Shown here one piece after another: positions 44,817-54,513 of a stretch of 64,000 nucleotides of DNA. The stretch's first letter is position 1; every line of letters begins with the position of its first letter. The notes beneath the pieces are model-generated. The model was not told the DNA's origin and did not search any database. It saw only the letters and a list, made by a program, of their open reading frames with translations. The stretch comes from Brachymonas sp049977365 (GTDB lineage: Bacteria; Pseudomonadota; Gammaproteobacteria; Burkholderiales; Burkholderiaceae_C). The position numbers and the translations under genes are program-made. Location of the stretch: contig NZ_JBNGEN010000001.1 in assembly GCF_049977365.1 (NCBI RefSeq), positions 310,001-374,000 on the forward strand, given 5' to 3'.

Positions 44817-46673
44817 TCAGGATGCCCCGAAGCGCTGGCGGATGGAGGCCTCGATCCCTGCGCCATCGAGTCCCTGCATCTGCAGCAGGCGCACCGGGTC
44901 TCCGTGTTCGATGAACACATCCGGGAATCCCAGCTGCAGCACCGGTCGACTCAGCCCATGTGCCTGCAGATGCTCCATGACGGCACTGCCTGCCCCTCCC
45001 ATGATGCAGCCGTCCTCGATGGTGACAAGTGCCTCGTGCCCCTCTGCCACCTGCATGAGCATCTGATGGTCGAGCGGCTTGGCCCAACGCATGTTGACCA
45101 CCGTGGCATCAAGCCGCTCGGCGGCTTCCAGCGCCGGATACAGCAGCGTGCCGAAAGCGAGGATGGCGATGCGCCTGCCCTGCCGGCGCAGCTCGGCCTT
45201 GCCATAGGGAAGCTCTTCCAGTCCTTCACGGGGGGGATGCCCCACACCTGCTCCACGGGGGTACCGCACCGTCACCGGGCTGTTCTGGGCATAGGCGGTC
45301 GACAGGAGCTGCCGACATTCGGCCTCATCGGCTGGGCAGGCCACACTCATGTTGGGAATGCAGCGCGTGAAGGCGATGTCGTAGTTGCCGGCATGGGTCG
45401 GACCATCGGCTCCGACCAGTCCGGCCCGGTCCAGTGCGAACACGACCGGCAGATTCTGCAACGCCACGTCATGGATCAGCTGGTCATAGGCACGCTGCAG
45501 AAAGGTGGAATAGATGGCCACCACCGGCTTGAGCCCTTCGCAGGCCAGACCGGCCGCAAAGGTCACGGCATGCTGCTCGGCAATGCCCACGTCGTAATAG
45601 CTGTCGGGGAAGCGGCGATGGAACTCCACCATGCCAGACCCCTCGCGCATGGCCGGCGTGATGCCGACCAGACGCTTGTCGTGCGCAGCCATGTCGCACA
45701 GCCATTTTCCGAACACCTGGGTGAAGGTAGTCCTGGGCGTGCCTGCAGGCTTTTGCAGCCCCACGGCAGGATCGAACTTCCCGGGGCCATGGTAGGCCAC
45801 GGGGTCGGCCTCTGCGAGCTCGTAGCCGTGTCCCTTCTTGGTCACCACATGCAGGAACTGGGGGCCCTTGAGCTTGCGGATGTTTTCCAGGGTGGGAATG
45901 AGCGATTCGAGATCATGCCCGTCGATGGGGCCGATGTAGTTGAAGCCGAACTTCTCGAACAGCGTGGCCGGCACCACCATGCCCTTGGCCTGCTCCTCCA
46001 GCCGCTTGGCCAGGTGGAGAAGCGGAGGGGCGTTCCTGAGCACGCTCTTGCCCACATGGCGTGCCTGCGCATAGAAACGGCCACTCATGAGCTGCGCCAG
46101 ATAGCGGTTGAGCGCTCCGACAGGAGGGCTGATGCTCATGTCGTTGTCGTTGAGAATGACGAGCAGATTGATGTCGTCCTCGACTCCTGCATTGTTGAGG
46201 GCCTCGAAGGCCATGCCGGCCGTCATGGCGCCATCCCCGATGACGGCGATGTGCTGGCGGTCGGTCAGTCCCTGCTGGCGTGCTGCCACGGCCATGCCCA
46301 GCGCCGCCGAGATGCTGGTGCTCGAATGTGCGGTGCCGAAGGTGTCGTAATCGCTCTCGTCGCGCTTGGGAAAACCGCTCAGTCCCTGCCATTGCCGCAG
46401 CGTGGGCATGCGGGCCTTGCGTCCGGTGAGGATCTTGTGGGGATAGGTCTGGTGCCCCACATCCCACACGATGCGATCATCGGGCGTATTGAACACATAG
46501 TGCAGAGCAATCGTCAGCTCCACGGTCCCCAGATTGGAGCTGAGGTGTCCCCCTGTCTTTGAAACGCTGTCGAGAAGAAAACCGCGCAGTTCATCGGCCA
46601 GCGCCACGAGTTGCTGACGGGGCAGTCGCCGCAGTTCCTGGGGATTGTGAATGCTGTCTAACAAGGATGACAT
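44817..46673 (-). CDS. dxs: 1-deoxy-D-xylulose-5-phosphate synthase
   Basis: A 618-residue TPP-dependent transketolase-like enzyme that makes DXP from pyruvate and glyceraldehyde phosphate. DXP feeds the MEP isoprenoid pathway and also ThiG and pyridoxal synthesis. Motifs: GGHLSSNLGTVELTIALHYVF, IVWDVGHQTYPHKILTGR, TPP motif GDGAMTAGMAFEALNNAG, and the transketolase central part VGADGPTHAGNYDI. The start at 46673 (MSSLLDSIHNPQEL) fits the usual length of about 620. It follows ispA in the xseB-ispA-dxs run with a 120-base gap. Confidence 0.96.
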   Translation of the reverse strand: MSSLLDSIHNPQELRRLPRQQLVALADELRGFLLDSVSKTGGHLSSNLGTVELTIALHYVFNTPDDRIVWDVGHQTYPHKILTGRKARMPTLRQWQGLSGFPKRDESDYDTFGTAHSSTSISAALGMAVAARQQGLTDRQHIAVIGDGAMTAGMAFEALNNAGVEDDINLLVILNDNDMSISPPVGALNRYLAQLMSGRFYAQARHVGKSVLRNAPPLLHLAKRLEEQAKGMVVPATLFEKFGFNYIGPIDGHDLESLIPTLENIRKLKGPQFLHVVTKKGHGYELAEADPVAYHGPGKFDPAVGLQKPAGTPRTTFTQVFGKWLCDMAAHDKRLVGITPAMREGSGMVEFHRRFPDSYYDVGIAEQHAVTFAAGLACEGLKPVVAIYSTFLQRAYDQLIHDVALQNLPVVFALDRAGLVGADGPTHAGNYDIAFTRCIPNMSVACPADEAECRQLLSTAYAQNSPVTVRYPRGAGVGHPPREGLEELPYGKAELRRQGRRIAILAFGTLLYPALEAAERLDATVVNMRWAKPLDHQMLMQVAEGHEALVTIEDGCIMGGAGSAVMEHLQAHGLSRPVLQLGFPDVFIEHGDPVRLLQMQGLDGAGIEASIRQRFGAS

Positions 46674-46793
46674 GAAGGACACGTCCTGAAGGGCAGGAGC
46701 ATGCCAAGGCGACATGCCTCTGCCGGTGATGGGGGAGATGCACGGTTTCTGGGCGTGCCTGTCTGCTCACGATTGTAATGAGCCGGACAGAAC

Positions 46794-47738
46794 TCAGAAG
46801 GCGCGATCGATCATGAGGTCGGCCAGGGCCTTCAACCGTGCGGTATTGGACAGTCCGGAAGACTGCAGCGCAGTCAGGGCATGGTCATGCAGATCGCGTG
46901 CAAAGGCCCGGGAGGCATCCAGCCCAATCAGGGACACATAGGTGGGCTTGTCCTGCGCCGCATCCTTGCCGGCCGTCTTGCCCAGGGTCTGCGAATCCGC
47001 CACCACATCCAGAATGTCGTCGACCACCTGGAAAGCCAGACCCATGGCCGAACCATATTCGGCCAGCGCCTCCTGCGCCCTGTCTTCCACTTCCGCTCCG
47101 CAAGCCGCTCCCATGCGCACACAGGCCCTGAGAAGAGCCCCTGTCTTGAGTTCATGCATGTGCTGAAGCTCCGGTGCCGACAGGCGCTTGCCCACACTGG
47201 CCAGGTCAATCGCCTGTCCCCCGGCCATGCCGGTCACTCCCGCAGCACGGGCAAGCTGCCTGCAGAGCTGGGCCTGCATCTCGACGGGCATGTCGTCCTC
47301 TGACGGGGGAGGCGCGAGAAGCTCGAAGGCCAGTGCCTGCAGGGCATCCCCGGCCAGCAGTGCCCCCGCCTCCCCGAACTGGACATGCACGGTGGGCTTG
47401 CCCCGCCGCAGCACATCGTTGTCCATGCAGGGCATGTCATCGTGCACGAGCGAGTAGGCATGGATCAGCTCCACGGCGCAGGCCGCCCGCAGCATGGCCC
47501 CTGCATGGCCCTGCACCGCTTCTCCTGCGGCATACACCAGGAGAGGCCGCAGACGCTTGCCTCCATCGAGCACGGCATAGCGCATGGCTTCCTTGAGCGG
47601 AGAAGGGGCATCCCGCCCCACCCATCGATCAAGCCCGGATTCGACGGTTTCCAGCACATGGCGATTCCAGGCTGCAAAGGGCTGCGCGGCCCAGGGAGCA
47701 TCGCCCTGGATTTCCGGCGTATGCATATGCTCAGTCAT
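46794..47738 (-). CDS. ispA: Farnesyl diphosphate synthase (IspA)
   Basis: A 314-residue trans-prenyltransferase making FPP from DMAPP/GPP and IPP. First Asp-rich motif DDMPCMDND is at 100-108, second motif VVDDILDVVAD further on, together with GGKRLRPLLVYA and KTGALLRACVRMGA. The start at 47738 overlaps the xseB stop by 8 bases, so the two are translationally coupled. It gives the C15 precursor for undecaprenyl phosphate, quinones and heme O. Confidence 0.95.
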   Translation of the reverse strand: MTEHMHTPEIQGDAPWAAQPFAAWNRHVLETVESGLDRWVGRDAPSPLKEAMRYAVLDGGKRLRPLLVYAAGEAVQGHAGAMLRAACAVELIHAYSLVHDDMPCMDNDVLRRGKPTVHVQFGEAGALLAGDALQALAFELLAPPPSEDDMPVEMQAQLCRQLARAAGVTGMAGGQAIDLASVGKRLSAPELQHMHELKTGALLRACVRMGAACGAEVEDRAQEALAEYGSAMGLAFQVVDDILDVVADSQTLGKTAGKDAAQDKPTYVSLIGLDASRAFARDLHDHALTALQSSGLSNTARLKALADLMIDRAF

Positions 47739-47997
47739 GAGAAGTCTCCTCGCGGATTCCGACGGCGTCGCCGGTCTGCTGTCCGGAAGCATCGAGCACG
47801 CGGATCTGCTGCTCCACGGAGGCCAGGCGTTCCTTGCAGAATTCGAGCAGTGCCGATCCCCTGCGATAGCTTTCGAGCAGCTGGTCGAGCGGCGTCTGTC
47901 CCGATTCCAGCGTCTGCACCAGAGACTCCAGTTCCGCCAGGGCGGCCTCGTAGGTGGCCGGCATTCTGTCGCCGGCAGATTGTTTCTTACTGGTCAT
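47731..47997 (-). CDS. xseB: Exodeoxyribonuclease VII small subunit
   Basis: An 88-residue helical protein with the signature YEAALAELESLVQTLESGQTPLDQLLE and the SYRRGSALLEFCKERL segment. It binds XseA to form the ssDNA exonuclease VII. XseA itself is not in the window. It leads the xseB-ispA-dxs run. A TACAAT hexamer on the minus strand (48027-48032) lies upstream as a possible -10. Confidence 0.93.
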   Translation of the reverse strand: MTSKKQSAGDRMPATYEAALAELESLVQTLESGQTPLDQLLESYRRGSALLEFCKERLASVEQQIRVLDASGQQTGDAVGIREETSHD

Positions 47998-48319
47998 CGT
48001 TCGGTTTTACCGTGAATATGCCTCGAATTGTAAGGGCCGGCCATGAACATGGCGGCCTCTTTTCCTGTGCGGCATCCGGCGTTGGGCTGCTGCTCCCGCC
48101 ATTCCCCCTGTTGCCGGTGCCCAGACCTCGGGCATGGATGCGTCTTCCCTTGGCCGGGAACAGGGACATTTCTGCAAACAGGGGGTGTAAGGTACAATTG
48201 AAGATTCGCCGGTGGGGGCATGGTGGCATGTGCTTCCCGCAATGTTTCGACATGCTTCACCTTTTCGCGCACCTTGCGCACCTGCCCCTTCATAGGGGGA
48301 GTCTCTAGGTCAGGACAAG
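47998..48319. other. Divergent spacer between xseB and the Rieske oxygenase gene
   Basis: No coding or RNA gene is evident. TACAAT-like -10 hexamers read out both ways: 48193-48198 on the plus strand and 48027-48032 on the minus strand, neither with a good -35. A small hairpin CCCCT-TCAT-AGGGG (48285-48298) lies just before the oxygenase Shine-Dalgarno (AGGAC). Confidence 0.45.
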
Positions 48320-49462
48320 ATGTCTGATTTAAGTCTTCAATTACAGCAGGCCAAAAGCCAGTTCCCCGTCAGCAGCTATTTCAGCGAAGCGCTTTTCCGG
48401 CGCGAGCTCGACACCATTTTTGCCCAGGGGCCGCGCTACGTCGGCCATGTGGCGTCCGTACCGAATGTGGGGGATTACTACGCCCTGCCCCAGGAAAACG
48501 AGGGGCGTGCGCTCGTGCACACCCCTGAAGGCATCCAGCTCGTCTCCAATGTCTGCCGGCACCGTCAGGCCGTCATGCTCAAGGGACGCGGCAACCTGGC
48601 CGAGAAATCCGGTGGTCACATCGTCTGCCCCCTCCATCGCTGGACCTACAGTGCCGGGGGCAAGCTGCTGGGCGCCCCCTATTTCAGCCATGATCCGTGT
48701 CTGGATCTCCACAACTACCGCCTGCACGAATGGCACGGCATGCTGTTCGAGGACAACGGCCGCGACATCCATGCCGATCTCGCCGACATGGGCCCGGCAA
48801 GCTCGCTGACTTTCGACGGGTATGTGCTGGGGCATGTCGAATCGCATGTCTGCAACTACAACTGGAAGACCTTCATCGAGGTCTATCTGGAGGATTACCA
48901 CGTCGGCCCCTTCCATCCCGGACTGGGCAACTTCGTGACCTGCGATGACCTGCGCTGGGAATTCAAGCCCGAGTATTCCGTCCAGACCGTCGGCATCGCC
49001 AACCAGCTCAAGAAATCCGGCAGCCCGGTCTATAAGCACTGGCAGGATGTGCTGATGAAATACCGCCATGGCGAACTGCCAGAGCATGGTGCCATCTGGC
49101 TGACGTATTACCCTCACATCATGGTGGAGTGGTATCCCAACGTGCTGACGGTGTCCACACTGCATCCGCTTGCCGTGGATCGCACGCTCAATCTGGTGGA
49201 ATTCTTCTACCCCGAGGAGATCGCGGCCTTCGAGCCCGAATTCATGGAAGCGCAGCGCGCAGCCTACATGGAGACCTGCATCGAGGACGACGAAATCGCC
49301 GAGCGCATGGATGCCGGCCGCAAGGCTCTGCTGGAGCGTGGCGACAACGAAGTGGGCCCCTACCAAAGTCCCATGGAAGATGGCATGCAGCATTTCCATG
49401 AGTGGTACCGCCGCAAGGTGGGATCCCCCGAAGACCTCGCCCAGGATGCCCTGCCCCGGTAA
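48320..49462 (+). CDS. Rieske-type ring-hydroxylating oxygenase alpha subunit, orphan
   Basis: A 380-residue Rieske nonheme-iron oxygenase. [2Fe-2S] ligands are Cys79/His81 (NVCRHRQ) and Cys103/His106 (VCPLHRW). The mononuclear iron site includes NWK (181-183), His194 and His199 (EDYHVGPFHP), then the C-terminal catalytic domain. No ferredoxin, reductase or beta subunit lies next to it, and the neighbours are housekeeping genes, so it likely uses a general reductase. Substrate unknown: families of this shape demethylate or hydroxylate diverse small molecules. A strong terminator ends the transcript. Confidence 0.88.
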   Translation: MSDLSLQLQQAKSQFPVSSYFSEALFRRELDTIFAQGPRYVGHVASVPNVGDYYALPQENEGRALVHTPEGIQLVSNVCRHRQAVMLKGRGNLAEKSGGHIVCPLHRWTYSAGGKLLGAPYFSHDPCLDLHNYRLHEWHGMLFEDNGRDIHADLADMGPASSLTFDGYVLGHVESHVCNYNWKTFIEVYLEDYHVGPFHPGLGNFVTCDDLRWEFKPEYSVQTVGIANQLKKSGSPVYKHWQDVLMKYRHGELPEHGAIWLTYYPHIMVEWYPNVLTVSTLHPLAVDRTLNLVEFFYPEEIAAFEPEFMEAQRAAYMETCIEDDEIAERMDAGRKALLERGDNEVGPYQSPMEDGMQHFHEWYRRKVGSPEDLAQDALPR

Positions 49463-49492
49463 TGCGGTGCGCTCGTCTCCTCTCTGAATCCG

Positions 49493-49525
49493 AGGCCCGT
49501 CCACCCTGCTGGACGGGCCTTTTTT
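49493..49525 (+). terminator. Intrinsic terminator after the Rieske oxygenase gene
   Basis: Perfect 11-bp stem AGGCCCGTCCA (49493-49503) with TGGACGGGCCT (49510-49520), loop CCCTGC, then a T run to 49525. Confidence 0.95.
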
Positions 49526-49549
49526 AACCGCTCCCGTATCTGACATCGC

Positions 49550-50431
49550 ATGCAAGCCCTCTGGATGGCGCTCGGCGCCCTGTTCTTTGCCATGATGGGG
49601 GTCTGCATCAAGCTCGCATCCAGTTCCTACCAGACCATGGAGATCGTGATGTACCGGGGGCTCACGGGCATCGTGATGTTCGCGGTGATGCTGCGCATGA
49701 GCGGGCTGTCGCTGGCCACGCCCGTACCCCGGCTGCATGTGCAGCGCAATGCTGCCGGCATTGCGGCCATGTCGCTGTGGTTCTACGCCATCGGACACCT
49801 GCCCTTCGCCACGGCCATGACGCTCAACAACATGAGCAGCGTGTGGATCGGCACGATCCTGATTGCCGGTGCCTGGTGGAAAACCCGCAGAATGGCCTAC
49901 CCTTGGCTCTTCGTGGCCGTGGTGGCGGGATTCGTCGGCGTCGTGCTGCTGCTGGATCCGCGGTTCGAGGGCAACGCGCCTCTGCCCAGCGTGCTGGGTG
50001 TATGCTCCGGCATGCTGTCGGCCATGGCCTACATGCAGGTCAGTGCACTGGGCAAGGCAGGGGAGCCCGAATTGCGTACCGTGTTCTACTTTTCGCTCGG
50101 CACCACGCTCGTGGGCCTGGTCGGCACCCTGGTCTTCGGGGGATTCACGCCCCTGCACTGGCAGACAGCCTGGCTGCTGCCAGCCACCGGAATATTTGCC
50201 TCACTCGGTCAGCTGTGCCTGACACGGGCCTATACCCGGGGATCGACGCTGGTGGTTGCCACACTGCAATACCTGGGGCTGGTATATGCTTCTCTCTTCA
50301 GCATTCTGCTGTTCAAGGAGCATCTGCATCCGTGGGCATGGTGGGGCATGGGCATCATCGTGCTCAGTGGAGTGGCTGCCACCTGGCTGCGGCAGCATGG
50401 GTCTGGCGCAGCGGCGCACCGCACTTCCTGA
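49550..50431 (+). CDS. EamA/DMT-family transporter
   Basis: A 293-residue inner-membrane protein with ten predicted helices arranged as two EamA repeats (about 1-140 and 148-283). Characteristic points are the RGLTG segment of the first repeat, the ATAMTLNNMSSVWIGTIL motif, and LTRAYTRGSTLVVATLQYLGLVYASL in the second. Substrate is unknown (amino acids or other metabolites in this family). It begins 24 bases after a strong terminator, so its promoter must overlap that or be very short; I see no clear one. The sulfurtransferase gene follows after 112 bases. Confidence 0.87.
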   Translation: MQALWMALGALFFAMMGVCIKLASSSYQTMEIVMYRGLTGIVMFAVMLRMSGLSLATPVPRLHVQRNAAGIAAMSLWFYAIGHLPFATAMTLNNMSSVWIGTILIAGAWWKTRRMAYPWLFVAVVAGFVGVVLLLDPRFEGNAPLPSVLGVCSGMLSAMAYMQVSALGKAGEPELRTVFYFSLGTTLVGLVGTLVFGGFTPLHWQTAWLLPATGIFASLGQLCLTRAYTRGSTLVVATLQYLGLVYASLFSILLFKEHLHPWAWWGMGIIVLSGVAATWLRQHGSGAAAHRTS

Positions 50432-50543
50432 TGCACGGGAACACTGCAGGCGCATTCCTCCACTTCCACCCGGCATCGCTCAGGGGCATGCGGATCGCTG
50501 ACCAGAATCGCTCCTCCATTTTTCGGTCCCGAGAATCTTCGTC

Positions 50544-51419
50544 ATGCCATCTTTTCATTCCCTTCTGATCTCCCCTGAAGAGCTGCAGCAGCTGCGTGCT
50601 GCCGGCGCTCCTGTCATGGTGTTCGATTGCAGCTTCGAGCTGTCAGATCCGGCAGCCGGTCCCCGGATGTTCGCTGCAAGCCATATTCCGGGGGCCGTCT
50701 ATGCCGATCTGGACCATGCCCTGAGCACCCATGACCCTGTCCACGCTGTGAGCGCTGGTCGCCACCCGCTGCCCGACCGCGAAACCTTTGCCGCCTGGCT
50801 GAGGCACATCGGTTTCCACAACGGGATGCAGGCGGTGGTGTACGACCGCAACGGCTGCAACTACTGCGGCCGGCTCTGGTGGATGCTCCAATGGATGGGG
50901 CATGCTGCCGTCGCGGTGCTCGACGGCGGTCTGCAGGGGTGGGAGGCACAGGGCCTCCCCCTTGCCTCCGGGGAAGCCTCTGCCGCTCCTGCAACGTCTT
51001 CCGACTTCGTCATGCAGCCGGCGTTGGTGATTCTGGCCTCCACGGAAGAAGTGCTGGCACACCTGAACGCCCCTGACCGCAGGCTGGTCGATTCGCGCGG
51101 CGCACCGCGCTACCGGGGCGACGTGGAACCCATGGACCCTGTGGCAGGCCATATCCCGGGGGCTCTCAACCGCCCCTTCTCGGACAACCTGGGACCCGAC
51201 GGACGATTCAAGTCCCCTGCCCAGCTGCGGGAGGAGTTCGATGCGCTTCTGGGTACCGATACAGCCCTGCCGGTGACGGTCTATTGCGGCAGCGGTGTGA
51301 GCGCAACCCCCAACGTGCTCGCACTGGCGCTGAGCGGCCGCCCGACTCCCACGCTGTACGCAGGAAGCTGGAGCGCCTGGTGCACGCACCAGCCACCGCT
51401 TCCCGTGGCCAGGGGCTGA
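50544..51419 (+). CDS. 3-mercaptopyruvate-type sulfurtransferase (tandem rhodanese)
   Basis: A 291-residue protein with two rhodanese domains (about 8-145 and 165-288). The catalytic Cys248 is in CGSGVSA; SseA-type mercaptopyruvate sulfurtransferases have CGSGVTA, while thiosulfate rhodaneses usually carry CRKGVTA, so mercaptopyruvate is the likelier donor. The N-terminal domain lacks an active-site Cys loop, as usual. It could supply persulfide sulfur to ThiS or for detoxification, but no partner is adjacent. It is convergent with polA. Confidence 0.88.
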   Translation: MPSFHSLLISPEELQQLRAAGAPVMVFDCSFELSDPAAGPRMFAASHIPGAVYADLDHALSTHDPVHAVSAGRHPLPDRETFAAWLRHIGFHNGMQAVVYDRNGCNYCGRLWWMLQWMGHAAVAVLDGGLQGWEAQGLPLASGEASAAPATSSDFVMQPALVILASTEEVLAHLNAPDRRLVDSRGAPRYRGDVEPMDPVAGHIPGALNRPFSDNLGPDGRFKSPAQLREEFDALLGTDTALPVTVYCGSGVSATPNVLALALSGRPTPTLYAGSWSAWCTHQPPLPVARG

Positions 51420-51473
51420 GAAGGGCATTTCCCCTTTTTTCTCCCCGTTCGGCGGTGAGGCAGAGGCTGCCCC

Positions 51474-54326
51474 TCAGTGGGCACGCTCCCAGTTCGGCCC
51501 GATGCCAATCTCTGCGATCAGGGGAACATGCAGCCGTGCGACGCCTGCCATGAGCGACGGGACCTGCTCGCGCACCCAGTCGGCCTCGGATTCGGGCAGC
51601 TCGAACACCAGTTCATCGTGCACCTGCATGATCATGCGGGTGGCCATGTGCCGGTCGTCGATCGCCTTCTGCACGGCCACCATGCTTTTCTTGATGAGAT
51701 CGGCCGCGGTGCCCTGCATGGGCGCATTGATGGCAGCCCGCTCGGCCCCAGCCCTGCGGGGACCGTTGGGACTGCGGATATCCGGCAGATAGAGGCGTCG
51801 TCCGAAGACCGTCTCGACATAGCCCTGTTCGCGCGCCTGTTCGCGCGTGCGCTCCATATAGGCACGCACAGCCGGATAGCGGTCGAAATACCGCTCGATG
51901 TAGTTGCGTGCCGCGCCGTTGTCGATGCCCAGGGACTTGGCAAGTCCATAGCTGCTCATGCCGTAGATAAGACCGAAATTGATGACCTTGGCATATCGGC
52001 GCTGTTCTGTGCTGACTGCCTCCGGCGACACTCCGAACACCTCCGAGGCAGTGGCACGATGGATGTCCACCCCTGTCTCAAAAGCGCGGATCAGGGCTGC
52101 ATCCCCGCTGATGTGCGCCATGATGCGCAGCTCGATCTGGCTGTAGTCCGCGCTGGCAATCAGGTTGCCGGGACCTGCGACAAAGGCTTCACGGATGCGG
52201 CGCCCTTCGGGCGTGCGCACCGGAATGTTCTGCAGGTTCGGCTCGTTGCTCGACAGGCGGCCGGTGACCGCCACGGCCTGCGCATAGTGGGTATGCACCC
52301 TGCCTGTGACCGGATCAGCCATGGCGGCCAGCTTGTCTGTATAGGTGTTCTTGAGCTTGGACAGACTGCGAAACTCCAGCAGCGCACGAGGCAGCGGAAA
52401 ATCCTCGGCAAGCTTTTCCAGCACCTCCTCGTCGGTACTGGGAGCACCGGAAGCCGTCTTCTTGACCACAGGCAGTCCCAGCTGTGTGAACAGCACTTCG
52501 CCGATCTGCTTGGGAGAGCCCAGATTGAAGCGCTGTCCAGCCATCTCATGGGCCTGCTGTTCGAGCGCATGCATGCGCAGCCCCAACTCGTTGCTCTGCC
52601 GCGCGAGTTCGCCGGCATCGATGAGCACACCGTTGCGTTCGACACGGAAAAGCGCCTCGCTCGTGGCCATTTCCAGCGCATAGATGTGCGCCAGCGGCTC
52701 ATGAAGCTGCAACTCCGGCCACAGCCTGCGATGCACCTGCAGCGTGAAGTCGGCATCCTCGCAGGAATACACCGTGGCATCCTGCACCGGCACCTGGGCA
52801 AAGGGCTTCTGCCCTGCCCCCTTGCCGCACAGATCCTCGTAGCTCAGTCCGGTGCGCCCCAGGAACCGCAGCGCCAGACTCTCCAGGCTGTGTGGACGAT
52901 GCGCCTCCAGCACATAGCTCTGCAGCATGGTGTCATGCGCATAGCCCCGAACCTCGATGCCATGGTTGGCCAGCACGTGCCGGTCATACTTGATGTGCTG
53001 GCCGAGCTTGGGCCGTGCCGCATCTTCCAGCCACGGGCGCAACTGGTCGAGCACTTCCTGCAGGGCGAGCTGCTCGCCTGCATCGGGGCCTTCGTGGGCC
53101 AAAGGAATGTAGGCCGCTTCACCGGGATGTACGCACAGGCTGATCCCTACAATACGGGCCTGCATGGCATCGAGCGAAGTGGTTTCGGTGTCGATGGCAG
53201 TGAGTTCCGCCGCATCGATGCGACGCAGCCATTCCTCGAACTGCGCCTGCGTGCGGATGGTGTCATACCGCACTTCCTGTTCGCCCGGCGCCTGTCCCTG
53301 CTCGGGAGTGATCCCCTCTGCGAACAGGTCCTCCGTATGCCCCGTCGGGACGCCATTCTGATGGGCCTCGGAGACGCGCGGCAAAGTCTTGAGCAGGCTG
53401 TTGAACTGATAGCGCAGATAGAAACTGCGCAGATCCTCCACCCGGGGCGGATGCTTGGCCAGCGCATCGAAGGACGGAAATCCCTCGATCCGGTCCCGCA
53501 GGTCGCAGTCCGTCTTGATGGTCACCAGGGTGCGGGCCGTGGGCAGCCAGGGCAGCGCCTTGCGCAGATGCTCGCCGGCCGCCCCCTTGATGTCGTCGGC
53601 ATGGGCCATCACGGCATCGACTGAGCCATAGGCCTGCAGCCACTTGGCTGCCGTCTTGGGCCCCACCTTGTAGACGCCCGGGACGTTGTCCACCGGATCT
53701 CCCACCAGCGTCTGGAAATCGATCATGCGGGAAGGCGGTACCCCGAACTCGGCCTCCACCCCCGCCACGTCCCGACGCTTGCCGTTCATGGTGTCGATGA
53801 TGGTGACACGCGCATCCACCAGCTGGCTCAGGTCCTTGTCCCCGCTCGACACCACCACATGCATGCCCCGATCGGAAGCGATGCGGCTCAGCGTGCCGAT
53901 GACGTCATCGGCTTCCACCCCTTCGATGGCCAGCACATGCCAGCCCAGCAGTTCCACCACCTCGTGAATCAGGGCCAGCTGGCTGCGCAGATCGTCCGGC
54001 ATGGGGGGACGGTTAGCCTTGTAGTCCGGGTACAGATCGTTGCGGAAGGTCTTGCCCTTGGCATCGAACACACACACGGCATAGCGGGTGGGATACTCGC
54101 GGGCCAGCGACTGCATCATGTTCACCATGATGCGCAACGCGCCGGTAGGCTGGTGCGTGCCGTCAGGCAGGGTCACGCTCCAGTTGCCCCCCGCATGAAA
54201 GGCACGATACACGTAGCTGGAGCCATCCACCAGCAGCAGCGTGTTGTCGGAAGAAGCCGAAGGCTCCCCGCTCTCAGTCGAGGCCGGGGAGGACGTGGAA
54301 GACGAAGAAAGTACCGAATCTTGCAT
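51474..54326 (-). CDS. polA: DNA polymerase I
   Basis: A 950-residue Pol I with all three activities. The N-terminal 5'-nuclease domain (about 28-310) has LLVDGSSYVYRAFHA and SGDKDLSQLVD. The 3'-5' exonuclease is intact, with the DTETTSLDAM motif. The polymerase has motif A (SADYSQIELRIMAHI), motif B near RRYAKVINFGLIYGMS and motif C (QVHDELVFE). A Ser/Thr-rich extra stretch covers residues 5-25. The start at 54326 precedes this stretch; a longer frame upstream lacks homology. It is divergent from the DUF2782-like gene. Confidence 0.97.
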   Translation of the reverse strand: MQDSVLSSSSTSSPASTESGEPSASSDNTLLLVDGSSYVYRAFHAGGNWSVTLPDGTHQPTGALRIMVNMMQSLAREYPTRYAVCVFDAKGKTFRNDLYPDYKANRPPMPDDLRSQLALIHEVVELLGWHVLAIEGVEADDVIGTLSRIASDRGMHVVVSSGDKDLSQLVDARVTIIDTMNGKRRDVAGVEAEFGVPPSRMIDFQTLVGDPVDNVPGVYKVGPKTAAKWLQAYGSVDAVMAHADDIKGAAGEHLRKALPWLPTARTLVTIKTDCDLRDRIEGFPSFDALAKHPPRVEDLRSFYLRYQFNSLLKTLPRVSEAHQNGVPTGHTEDLFAEGITPEQGQAPGEQEVRYDTIRTQAQFEEWLRRIDAAELTAIDTETTSLDAMQARIVGISLCVHPGEAAYIPLAHEGPDAGEQLALQEVLDQLRPWLEDAARPKLGQHIKYDRHVLANHGIEVRGYAHDTMLQSYVLEAHRPHSLESLALRFLGRTGLSYEDLCGKGAGQKPFAQVPVQDATVYSCEDADFTLQVHRRLWPELQLHEPLAHIYALEMATSEALFRVERNGVLIDAGELARQSNELGLRMHALEQQAHEMAGQRFNLGSPKQIGEVLFTQLGLPVVKKTASGAPSTDEEVLEKLAEDFPLPRALLEFRSLSKLKNTYTDKLAAMADPVTGRVHTHYAQAVAVTGRLSSNEPNLQNIPVRTPEGRRIREAFVAGPGNLIASADYSQIELRIMAHISGDAALIRAFETGVDIHRATASEVFGVSPEAVSTEQRRYAKVINFGLIYGMSSYGLAKSLGIDNGAARNYIERYFDRYPAVRAYMERTREQAREQGYVETVFGRRLYLPDIRSPNGPRRAGAERAAINAPMQGTAADLIKKSMVAVQKAIDDRHMATRMIMQVHDELVFELPESEADWVREQVPSLMAGVARLHVPLIAEIGIGPNWERAH

Positions 54327-54513
54327 GATGCCGTGATTGTGCCTGCAAAGCCAGCGTGGCATGGCGCACGGCCGGAGGCTCTAAAATGGAAACCTGCAAT
54401 GACATCGCCTGGCCATTCCTTGCCTGTCTCACCGACAGGGGGAAAAGGATGTGCCCCGCCCCTTCGGCCCCATCGACAGTGGGCTGATTTTCTGCCCATT
54501 TTTTGTGTCCTTC

